A stretch of 12,861 bases of DNA, taken from positions 12,910 through 25,770 of the forward strand of contig DXMX01000018.1 of NCBI GenBank assembly GCA_019413955.1, written 5' to 3'. The stretch's first letter is position 1; every line of letters begins with the position of its first letter. This DNA is from Collinsella sp. (lineage in GTDB: Bacteria; Actinomycetota; Coriobacteriia; Coriobacteriales; Coriobacteriaceae). A model generated the notes under the pieces. That model was not told where the DNA came from. It made no database searches and saw only the letters and a program-made list of their open reading frames with translations. The translations under genes and the position numbers were made by a program. Positions 4,679 through 11,626 of the stretch are shown here, in pieces.

Positions 4679-6867
4679 TCGATGCGCCCGACCACGCTGC
4701 TCAGGAGCGGGGCAATCGTTCGGCAGGGGCATGGCTCCTTGTCGCTCTGCTGGGGATAGCGCTCTCGGTTGTTGCCGGCATGATGAGCTACGGTTACACG
4801 ACGGCCCAAGCCGAGCAGCGCTTTGCCGACGTTGTCGATTACGTGGCGACGCAGAGCCTTTCCTACGATGCATTCAACAGCGCCTATACAACCAAAAACC
4901 TGATTCGCGTTATGGAGATCGCCGGAGAGGCTGCCCGCGATATGGAGCGCGACGGTTCGGTGGATAACGCCATGCTGGAGCAATACGCCGACCAGTTCAA
5001 CGTGAGCGCGCTGATCGTGACGGACGCATCGGGCAATTTGGTGTCCGAGTCCTCGACGGGCGATGTGGACTACGGGTCGCTCGCTACGTATCTCAAAGAA
5101 TCACCCGTGCTTGAGGTGGCAACTCATCCGCTTAAGTCCTATACCGCCCGCATCACGCTTGCGGATGATTCGGTCGCAGACATTGGCTGCGTGACTCGGC
5201 AGGATGGCGAGGGCATCGTTATCGCGGTAAGGCATCAGAGCGCGAAAGCGGTTGCAAGCAATACACTCAAACTGCAGAGCTTGCTTGATGGCTATGAAAC
5301 CATCGATAGCGGCAATATCGTGATCGAAAGCGACGGCAAGGTCGTTGCGACCAATGCCGTTGAACCCACCATTTTGGGCGTATTCAATCTGCCTGCAACG
5401 GATGTCTTTATTGTCGACGGTATTAAGGATCGATGCCTGGCTGGTAAGGTCAGATTGGTCAACGCCGACGGCGAGTGGTATTTGGGCACATTTGGAAAAG
5501 CGCACAAATTCTATGTGTACACCTATGCCTCGGCGCAGCGCTACTTTGAGGTCGCCGCGGCTGTTGCCGCCGGCGTGCTGGTGCTCTACGGCGGTGTTAT
5601 AGCCGTTGTTGTGACGGTGCGTCGCCGCGCTGATCGTCGACGTTTGACGGACTTGCTGCAGCAGGAGCGCGACTATGGCGACAAGCTGGCAAAGGCGGCG
5701 CGTGAGGCCTCGTCTGCCAACTCGGCAAAGACAGAGTTTCTGCGTCGCATGAGCCATGATCTGCGCACGCCCATCAACGGCATTCGCGGCATGGTCGAGG
5801 TTGGCGATGCCAATGCGGACGATCTGCAAAAGCAGACTGAGTGCCGCTCAAAAATCTGGACGGCATCGGGACTGCTGCTCGACCTTGCCAACGAGGCACT
5901 CGATATGAGTCGCCTGGAGAGCGGACAGGTCGACCTGAACCTCGTGCCCATAAATTTGGTGGCCCTCAACTGTGAAGTGCGCGATATTCTGGAGCGCCAG
6001 GCCGAGGAGCGTCTGGTGACAATTATCTGCGACCAGCAGACGCTTAATCATCCCTATGCGCGGGTGAGCGTGACGCACCTCAAGCGCTTGTTGCTCAATA
6101 TTGCCGGTAATGCCGTCAAGTACAACCGCCAGGGCGGATATGTTCGCCTGGTGTGCCGCGAGGTGGAGCCAGCGGATGGCGTCCCCGTCTATGAATACAC
6201 GATCGCCGACAACGGTATTGGCATGAGCGAGGAGTTCCAACAGCACCTCTACGAGCCGTTTTGCCGCGAGGAGCAGCAAGTGGAAGGCGCTTCATCGGGA
6301 ACTGGCCTGGGCGCGCCTATCGCAAAACAGCTGGTGGAGCTTATGGACGGAACCATGAGCTTTACGAGCGTCTTGGGGCAGGGGACGACGTTTACCATCC
6401 GCCTGCCGTTCGAGAAATGCAAGCGCTCCGAGATTCCTCAGGCAGTTCGCGCGGATGCGGGCGATGGCGATGCGCTCCAGGGCTTGCGCGTTTTGCTCGT
6501 AGAGGATAACGATCTGAATGCCGAGATCGCGCAGTTTACGCTCAGCCGTGCCGGTGCCGTCGTGACGCATGCTAAGGATGGCGAGTCTGCCGTTGAGGCG
6601 TTTGCCGCGAGCGCACCGCACGAGTACGACGTGGTGTTGATGGACATCATGATGCCCGGTATCGATGGCCTTGAGGCCACGCGTCAGATTCGAGCGCTCG
6701 ATCGCGAGGATGCCGCGACCACGCCGATTATCGCCGTGAGTGCCAATGCCTTTGCCGACGACCGCAGACTTTCGCGCGAGGCGGGCATGGACGCGCACCT
6801 GAGTAAACCCGTGAGCTCGCAGGAGCTCGTCGAGGCGCTAGCGCACATTGCCGCCGACGCTTCATAA
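4675..6867 (+). CDS. Hybrid sensor histidine kinase with receiver domain
   Basis: A 730-residue membrane kinase. TM1 is about 18-40 and TM2 about 291-315. They bracket a ~250-residue extracytoplasmic region with two stretches (SALIVTDASGNLVSES at 111-126, NIVIESDGKVVATN at 214-227) in the style of Cache sensor domains. A short coiled coil (320-350) leads to the dimerisation/phosphotransfer domain with H361 in MSHDLRTPINGIRG. The ATPase domain shows N475/N479 (LLNIAGNAVKYN), DNGIG with D512, YEPF and GTGLGAPIA. The receiver at 604-725 has E610/D611, phospho-acceptor D657 (LMDIMMPGIDG) and K711. All catalytic residues are present, so it should be active. There is no HPt domain. The ATGA overlap with the lipoprotein gene predicts translational coupling, and the lipoprotein probably presents ligand to this kinase (inference). 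Confidence 0.93.
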   Translation: MIDAPDHAAQERGNRSAGAWLLVALLGIALSVVAGMMSYGYTTAQAEQRFADVVDYVATQSLSYDAFNSAYTTKNLIRVMEIAGEAARDMERDGSVDNAMLEQYADQFNVSALIVTDASGNLVSESSTGDVDYGSLATYLKESPVLEVATHPLKSYTARITLADDSVADIGCVTRQDGEGIVIAVRHQSAKAVASNTLKLQSLLDGYETIDSGNIVIESDGKVVATNAVEPTILGVFNLPATDVFIVDGIKDRCLAGKVRLVNADGEWYLGTFGKAHKFYVYTYASAQRYFEVAAAVAAGVLVLYGGVIAVVVTVRRRADRRRLTDLLQQERDYGDKLAKAAREASSANSAKTEFLRRMSHDLRTPINGIRGMVEVGDANADDLQKQTECRSKIWTASGLLLDLANEALDMSRLESGQVDLNLVPINLVALNCEVRDILERQAEERLVTIICDQQTLNHPYARVSVTHLKRLLLNIAGNAVKYNRQGGYVRLVCREVEPADGVPVYEYTIADNGIGMSEEFQQHLYEPFCREEQQVEGASSGTGLGAPIAKQLVELMDGTMSFTSVLGQGTTFTIRLPFEKCKRSEIPQAVRADAGDGDALQGLRVLLVEDNDLNAEIAQFTLSRAGAVVTHAKDGESAVEAFAASAPHEYDVVLMDIMMPGIDGLEATRQIRALDREDAATTPIIAVSANAFADDRRLSREAGMDAHLSKPVSSQELVEALAHIAADAS

Positions 6868-6869
6868 GC

Positions 6870-6909
6870 ATATGGCCCGGTTCCAAGGTGGGTTGGAACC
6901 GGGCCATAT
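6870..6909. terminator. Perfect 17-bp hairpin between converging genes
   Basis: Arms 6870-6886 (atatggcccggttccaa) and 6893-6909 pair perfectly around the loop ggtggg. It starts 3 bases after one kinase stop codon and ends 27 bases before the stop of the opposing gene, so it is placed as a bidirectional terminator for both converging units. The T-runs are poor on both sides (tattgctatt), but the GC-rich stem is strong. Confidence 0.75.
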
Positions 6910-6936
6910 TGCTATTGATGAGGCCTGTTGAGGGAC

Positions 6937-7416
6937 TTACTTTTCCTGAATCTGCTTGCCGCAGAGATGCTCAATCGTAATCTCGTAGAGCTGGACGCCC
7001 TTGATGTCCTTGGCGATTTCCTCTTCGACTTCCTCGGCAGAAGGGTAGTACTTAAGCGCGAGCTGGCGGACTTTGTCCTCGATAAACGCGGGGGTGTCAT
7101 TCGCCAGGCGACAACGGCCAAAGACGACGGTGCTCATAACGTAGGGAGCCCAGTCACCGTCCTGGTACCACTCGTTGCCGTAAACGGTAAAGCAGACCTT
7201 GTCATCGCGCTTGAGTGCGTCGACCTTGTGGCCAGCCCTGGCGCCATGGAAATAAATCTTGTCGTGCTCGGCGTCAAAGAAGTAGTTGACGGGAATGGCG
7301 TACGGGTAGCCATCGTCGCCGTTGACGGCAAAGACGCCGCGCTTGCAGGTGGCGAGCAGTTCGCGCGCTTCCTCGTCGGTGATGGCGCGTTTCTTTCGAC
7401 GTAAGGGCCTAAACAT
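6937..7416 (-). CDS. Pyridoxamine 5'-phosphate oxidase-like flavin protein (NimA-type family)
   Basis: A 159-residue split-barrel flavin-binding protein. The N-terminal RRKKRAITDEEARELLATCKRGVFAVNGDDGYPYAIPVNYFFD and the following KIYFHGARAGHKVDALKRDDKVCFTVYG are the hallmark of the NimA-like branch of the PPOX family, whose members bind FMN or haem and include 5-nitroimidazole reductases. True pyridoxamine oxidase activity is not implied, and nitroimidazole resistance cannot be claimed from sequence. Length fits the family. ATG 7414-7416 has AAAGGAAG seven bases upstream. The gene lies 40 bases downstream of the flytrap kinase on the same strand and may be co-transcribed with it, although TATAGT (complement of 7456-7461) could give a separate promoter. 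Confidence 0.85.
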   Translation of the reverse strand: MFRPLRRKKRAITDEEARELLATCKRGVFAVNGDDGYPYAIPVNYFFDAEHDKIYFHGARAGHKVDALKRDDKVCFTVYGNEWYQDGDWAPYVMSTVVFGRCRLANDTPAFIEDKVRQLALKYYPSAEEVEEEIAKDIKGVQLYEITIEHLCGKQIQEK

Positions 7417-7456
7417 CGTTGGCTTCCTTTCTGGTCGTGCGTGGTTGCTGCAAAAA

Positions 7457-10261
7457 CTATAGCGAAACGGATCCGTTTTTCTTGATGCGGGCGAGTATGT
7501 TTTTGAGCTTGTTAAAGTCGAGCGGTTTGGACAGATGGGCGTTCATGCCGGCATCGTGTGCCGCCTTGGCGTCCTCGGCAAAGGCATTGGCGGTGAGCGC
7601 GATGATGGGGATATCGGCTGCATCGACCTTCTCGCTCAGACGAATCGCGCGGGTTGCCTCGTAGCCGTCCATGTCCGGCATCATAATGTCCATCAAAATG
7701 GCATCGAAGCTGCCGGCGGGATGCGACAGGTACAGATCGACGACTTCGTTGCCGTTGGCGGCGCGGGTGACCACGACGCCCTCGGATTCTAGCAGCGCCT
7801 GGGCAATCTCGGCATTCAATTCGTTGTCTTCGGCGAGCAGTACGTTCATGTTGGCGAGCGAGCAGTCGGGCGCACTCTCAACCGTATTCGCCCGCTCCTG
7901 GGGATTCTCGTCGATATCGAGCGGAATCTCCACGTAGAACGAGGTGCCCACATGGAGCTCACTGGTGACTTCGATGGTGCCGCCCATCAGTTCAATAAGC
8001 GACTTGACGATTGGCATGCCCATGCCGGTTCCTTGGAACTTGCTGCGCGCATCGTCACCTTCTTGGGCAAACGGCTCATAGATATGCTTTAAAAACTTGG
8101 GAGTCATGCCAATGCCGGTATCCGAAACGTTAAAGCAAAAGAGCGCGCGCCCGTTATCGAGTGGCTTGGTCTTTGAGCTAAAGGTGACGGAGCCGCCGTG
8201 CTTGTTGTACTTAATGCTGTTGTCTAACAGGTTGATCATGATCTGTCGGATATGGGTGGGACTGCCGATCATGTATGGCCCCGTGGCGTACGGCAGACTA
8301 TTGTCCTGCATGGTGATGCCGTTACTGGACGCGCGGAGCTTGCACAGCACCAGCGTATCGTCACAGAGCTTTTTGAGGTTAAAAGGCGCATGCTCCAGTG
8401 TTAGCTTGCGGTCTTCGATTTTGCCCATCTCGAGGATGTCGTTAATCAGCGAGAGCAGGTGATTGGCGGCAACGCGCGCCTTGGCACGGCTCTCGCGGGC
8501 GACCTGGATATCGCCTTCCTTCAATTCCTCGATCTCGATAAGGCCCAGGATACCGTTGAGCGGCGTACGGATGTCGTGGCTCATGCGCGTGAGGAATGCC
8601 GTCTTAGCGGCGTTGGCAGCATCGGCTTTTTTGCGCTCGGTTCGAGCGCGCGCGAGTGCCCAGATGAGCAGGACGATGCCGACCGACAACATACCGATGA
8701 GGGTAGCTGCAATGGCGGTGCGGTTGCGATAAAGGAATTGAAGCGTGTTGGATTCCTGGGCCGTGTACGACGTGGAGGAGTAATTGCTTGCGGAGAGCGA
8801 TTCTCCGGCATTGATGATGCCCTTGTTGATGATTCCCAGCAGCTCGGGCTTTCTGCGCGAAATCCAGCACGAGAGCTCGCAGGTGTCAGGGAGCTCGACC
8901 GTCTCGCAGTCTTCGAGATCATAACGATCGCCGAGGGTTTTTACGCGTGAACTGGGAGCGACGACGCAGCGCGCCGTTCCCCTCCTGAGGGCGTCGAACG
9001 CTTCATCGTCGGATCGGTATTCGGTCACGGTCGCTGTGGGGAACAGACTTTCAAGTACTTTTCGGTTGATAAACGATGATTTGGTACAGGCGATGTTCTG
9101 AAGGTCTTTGTTCAGGTTGCTTCCGCTGTGGATGGCGGTGAGGGATATGGTCCCAAACGATACCGACTGCACAACGCCTGATTGCTCGGCAAACCAGTAA
9201 TCTCGGTATACCGGCAGCGCGACGTCTACGCTTCCCTTTGACAGGGCCTTTGACATCATCTTGTAGCTATCAAAGGCGACGGTTTTGACCGTAATGCCAA
9301 ATTTATCGTGCAGTGTCGTCGCAAGCGATGCGAGCGAGCCTTCCATTTTGCCGTCTTCGTCTTCGTTGCAGTAGGGGAGTTTGCCCGTAATGTAGCCGAG
9401 CGTGATGGTGTTGTCATTTGCTTTGAGCCAGGAACGTTCGGGGCCGTTGAGCGATGATGAACCGCTGTTTTGGGCCGAGTAGTTAGATTTGACTTCGTCG
9501 ATATAGCGTGGGTTGACGCGGGCGATTGCCGACATGGCGGCATTGATGTCGTCCATCAGGTCGGGGCGGCTTTTGGGGACGGCAAAATAGTAGTCGCTCG
9601 AACCAATGTAGAACATGGGGGAGGCGCTGGGCGACGAGGTCGTGTCGTTCATGATGATGGCATCGACCTCGTTGTTTGTGAGCGCGTCAAAGAGGGCGCT
9701 GCCAGTGTCGATTTCTTTATAGGTGCAGGTAATGCCTTCGTTGGCGAGCCACTGCTGGCCAACGAAGGTTTGCATGACGCCGGAGTTGCAACCGATAGTG
9801 AGACCCTGGAGCGCTTGGGGGTCACCCTTGGCCAGATCGTCGCGATCGGGCTTGGCGTAGATGTAGTAGCGCTCGGTGCCCTCGGGGTTCGAGGAAAAGA
9901 GCAGCTTTTGGGCGCGTTCCTCGGAGTAGGAGATGTTGGGCATGAGGTCGATTTCGCCTGCCTCGAGCATGTCCATAAGTTCGGTGAAGGTGCCGGAGAC
10001 GTATTCGTACCGCCAGCCGGGCGTGTAGTACGACAGGGTCTGGAGGTACTCGTAACCCCATCCCGAGAGACGCTCGCCAGGGGTGCCGTCCTGGAAGCCC
10101 TCGTTGTTGACGAGCCAACCAACGCGGACCGTCTTGACTGGCTGGCTAGAGTCAGCGGCAAAAGCCTGGACAGGCGCGATAGAACTCAGCACGGCAAGCG
10201 CGACGAGCACAATGGCCAGGGCGCGACATATAACTGAACGAAGGACAGTGGCAGCTCTCAC
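7457..10261 (-). CDS. BvgS/EvgS-type hybrid sensor kinase with two fused solute-binding domains
   Basis: A 934-residue kinase. Residues 1-35 are a signal peptide (cleavage after AFA). Two family 3 solute-binding (flytrap) domains follow at about 44-262 (VRVGWLVNNEGFQD; GEIDLMPNISYSEERAQ with R116; NNEVDAIIMND) and 284-495 (ITLGYITGKLPYCNED; GSVDVALPVYRDYWF). One membrane helix at about 516-538 joins them to a phosphotransfer domain with H562 (MSHDIRTPLNGILG), an ATPase domain (N677, N681, DTGIG with D714, YEPF, GTGMGMPI) and a receiver (E811/D812, acceptor D858 in LMDIMMPDMDG, K912). No PAS or HPt domain is seen, unlike BvgS. GTG 10261 is preferred as start because AGGA lies six bases upstream; a TTG two codons earlier has the ribosome site too close. 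The kinase-receiver core is strikingly like that of the converging kinase, so the two are probably paralogues. Confidence 0.93.
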   Translation of the reverse strand: MRAATVLRSVICRALAIVLVALAVLSSIAPVQAFAADSSQPVKTVRVGWLVNNEGFQDGTPGERLSGWGYEYLQTLSYYTPGWRYEYVSGTFTELMDMLEAGEIDLMPNISYSEERAQKLLFSSNPEGTERYYIYAKPDRDDLAKGDPQALQGLTIGCNSGVMQTFVGQQWLANEGITCTYKEIDTGSALFDALTNNEVDAIIMNDTTSSPSASPMFYIGSSDYYFAVPKSRPDLMDDINAAMSAIARVNPRYIDEVKSNYSAQNSGSSSLNGPERSWLKANDNTITLGYITGKLPYCNEDEDGKMEGSLASLATTLHDKFGITVKTVAFDSYKMMSKALSKGSVDVALPVYRDYWFAEQSGVVQSVSFGTISLTAIHSGSNLNKDLQNIACTKSSFINRKVLESLFPTATVTEYRSDDEAFDALRRGTARCVVAPSSRVKTLGDRYDLEDCETVELPDTCELSCWISRRKPELLGIINKGIINAGESLSASNYSSTSYTAQESNTLQFLYRNRTAIAATLIGMLSVGIVLLIWALARARTERKKADAANAAKTAFLTRMSHDIRTPLNGILGLIEIEELKEGDIQVARESRAKARVAANHLLSLINDILEMGKIEDRKLTLEHAPFNLKKLCDDTLVLCKLRASSNGITMQDNSLPYATGPYMIGSPTHIRQIMINLLDNSIKYNKHGGSVTFSSKTKPLDNGRALFCFNVSDTGIGMTPKFLKHIYEPFAQEGDDARSKFQGTGMGMPIVKSLIELMGGTIEVTSELHVGTSFYVEIPLDIDENPQERANTVESAPDCSLANMNVLLAEDNELNAEIAQALLESEGVVVTRAANGNEVVDLYLSHPAGSFDAILMDIMMPDMDGYEATRAIRLSEKVDAADIPIIALTANAFAEDAKAAHDAGMNAHLSKPLDFNKLKNILARIKKNGSVSL

Positions 10262-10358
10262 ATGCAATCCTAACGAATCGAGACATTACCGCATAAGGAT
10301 ACCAGCTCAGCCTGCCCAGCCGGCAGCTGTACCGCTAAACGCTCCCGCCCGGCAGTCA

Positions 10359-10437
10359 TCGGGGACGTTCTTAAACGACTAGTCATTGGGGACGTTCTTG
10401 TTTGACTGGTCATTTAAGAACGTCCCCAATGACTAGT
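10359..10437. repeat. Compound inverted/direct repeat, GGGGACGTTCTT family, copy 2
   Basis: GGGGACGTTCTT occurs at 10361-10372 and again at 10388-10399, with its reverse complement at 10416-10427. Arms 10378-10399 and 10416-10437 are perfect reverse complements over 22 bp around the 16-base loop 10400-10415. The unit starting tcatcggggacgttcttaaa (10356 on) is very close to the hairpin at 170-215, including the shared ACTAGTCATT. The present element looks like one and a half units, as if a solo copy had been duplicated. It sits between the start of the flytrap kinase and the ion channel gene. Confidence 0.88.
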
Positions 10438-10459
10438 TCCGTTTGCTGGGGAGGCGTGG

Positions 10460-10465
10460 GACAAT
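10460..10465 (+). promoter_or_regulatory. Possible -10 element before the ion channel gene
   Basis: GACAAT in gtgggacaatacc is 40 bases before the ATG. TTCCGT at 10437-10442 is at the ideal 17-base distance but matches -35 poorly, and it would overlap the last base of the repeat's right arm. The same -10 word is found before the C-S lyase gene. Confidence 0.3.
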
Positions 10466-10505
10466 ACCGAGCGAACGTGATTGGTTGTCCGTGGAAGGGG
10501 TCGCG

Positions 10506-10931
10506 ATGAAAAAGCTCAGGACGCTTGCCGATGTGCTGCGACAGGCTGGCTTTGCACGCATTACGGGCCTGTTTCTTATTTTCTATCTGCTTTGCTCGAC
10601 GGCTGTCTGGCTGTCCGAGCCCACGACCCTCACGTTTGGCGATGGTCTCTGGTTTAGCTTTGAGACGGTCTCGACGATTGGCTTTGGCGATATCCCCGCT
10701 GAAACGCCGGTTGCCCGCGGCATTACCGTTATCCTAAGCGTCATCAGTATCTTCTATATCGCCATGCTTACGGGCGTGGCGGTGAACTACTGCAATACGC
10801 TTATCAAGATGCGCCAAAAGGACACCATGGCGCGCTTTATGGACGATCTTGAGCATTTGGAAGAGCTCGATCGTGACGAGCTCGCCGATCTTTCGCGTCG
10901 CGTGCGCGAGTATCGTCGACGCCAGCGCTAG
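10506..10931 (+). CDS. Small two-helix potassium channel
   Basis: A 141-residue membrane protein of the 2-TM ion channel family. TM1 is about 19-37, the pore helix about 44-56, and the selectivity filter is T57-I-G-F-G-D62, a variant of the potassium TVGYGD signature seen in many bacterial channels. TM2 is about 71-98. The C-terminal tail (101-141) is highly charged and helical (DDLEHLEELDRDELADLSRRVREYRRRQR) with no RCK/TrkA-N nucleotide-binding domain, so gating input is not evident; the tail could form a tetrameric coiled coil. It should be a tetramer in the cytoplasmic membrane passing K+. ATG 10506 has AAGGGG five bases upstream; the frame open to 10443 adds residues unlike the family. 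The LOG gene follows after 36 bases and may share the transcript. Confidence 0.88.
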   Translation: MKKLRTLADVLRQAGFARITGLFLIFYLLCSTAVWLSEPTTLTFGDGLWFSFETVSTIGFGDIPAETPVARGITVILSVISIFYIAMLTGVAVNYCNTLIKMRQKDTMARFMDDLEHLEELDRDELADLSRRVREYRRRQR

Positions 10932-10967
10932 AACGGGCGCCGCGCGTCACGACGAGGGGGACTGAAT

Positions 10968-11501
10968 ATGAATATCACGGTATACCTGGGCGCCAGCGTT
11001 GGTAACGACCCAGCATTTCTGCCTGCGGTGCAAGAGCTGGGCAACTGGATTGGCTCCAACGGGCACGCGCTGGTGTACGGCGGCTCCAAGTCGGGCCTGA
11101 TGGGTGCGCTTGCCGATAGCGTGCTCGATGCTGGCGGACACGTGACGGGTGTTGAGCCGAGCTTTTTTATCGAGGCCGAGTTTCAACATGACGGTATCGA
11201 CGACCTTATCGTGACGAGCGATATGGCGGAGCGCAAGGCCAAGATGATCGAGCTCGGCGATGCGTTCATCGCATTTCCGGGCGGCACGGGCACGCTCGAG
11301 GAGATTGCTGAGGTCATGTCCGCGGTGTCGTTGGGGCACCTGAGTGCTCCGTGCATCCTGTATAACCTTGACGGTTACTACAACGACCTCAAGGCGCTGC
11401 TCGGGCACATGATTGATAAGGGGCTTTCGAGCCCGAGGCGCCAGCACGGCATCTACTTTGCCGACGATTTGCCCGAGATTGCCTCGATTATCAACGGATA
11501 A
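10968..11501 (+). CDS. LOG family nucleotide phosphoribohydrolase-like protein
   Basis: A 177-residue Rossmann-like protein of the LOG (Lonely Guy, TIGR00730) family, once called lysine decarboxylase-like. The signature P104-GGTGTLEE112 is intact, as is the upstream conserved M-x-x-R89-K90 and the N-terminal YLGAS...LVYGGSKSGLMGALAD segment. Biochemically studied members release a base from nucleoside 5'-monophosphates (in plants and some bacteria, cytokinin ribotides; in others AMP). In a gut-type anaerobe the natural substrate is unknown. GAGGGGG lies seven to eight bases before the ATG. It follows the potassium channel closely, and a chloride channel gene comes next with its own probable promoter. 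Confidence 0.9.
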   Translation: MNITVYLGASVGNDPAFLPAVQELGNWIGSNGHALVYGGSKSGLMGALADSVLDAGGHVTGVEPSFFIEAEFQHDGIDDLIVTSDMAERKAKMIELGDAFIAFPGGTGTLEEIAEVMSAVSLGHLSAPCILYNLDGYYNDLKALLGHMIDKGLSSPRRQHGIYFADDLPEIASIING

Positions 11502-11581
11502 GTCTTGAGCCTGCCCCACTATGGCTCCCAATGGTGCCGTTTGCGGCGCAGGTGGTTGGCTCGTTCGGGCAACGCTCGCTC

Positions 11582-11587
11582 TACAAT
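11582..11587 (+). promoter_or_regulatory. -10 element of the ClC gene
   Basis: TACAAT in ctctacaataaaacg, 40 bases before the start codon. TTGGCT at 11556-11561 is 20 bases upstream, longer than the standard spacing, so the -35 is uncertain. The same hexamer is used before trmO. Confidence 0.4.
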
Positions 11588-11626
11588 AAAACGTATCTAT
11601 GTCGACTTTGACCGCGGGAGGACCCG

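Noticed and set aside
7465..7478. Palindrome AAACGGATCCGTTT as terminator of the flytrap kinase
   Set aside because: It lies inside the last codons of the gene and has no loop or proper T-run downstream on the coding strand.
9470..10237. A 255-codon open frame on the plus strand
   Set aside because: Shadow of the flytrap kinase; no ribosome site or recognisable domain.
10265..10267. TTG as start of the flytrap kinase
   Set aside because: The AGGA ribosome site would abut it with no spacing; GTG two codons later has the right six-base gap.
10359..10437. CRISPR-like array from the repeated GGGGACGTTCTT
   Set aside because: Only two direct copies and one inverted, no regular spacers, no cas genes; better explained as a compound hairpin repeat.
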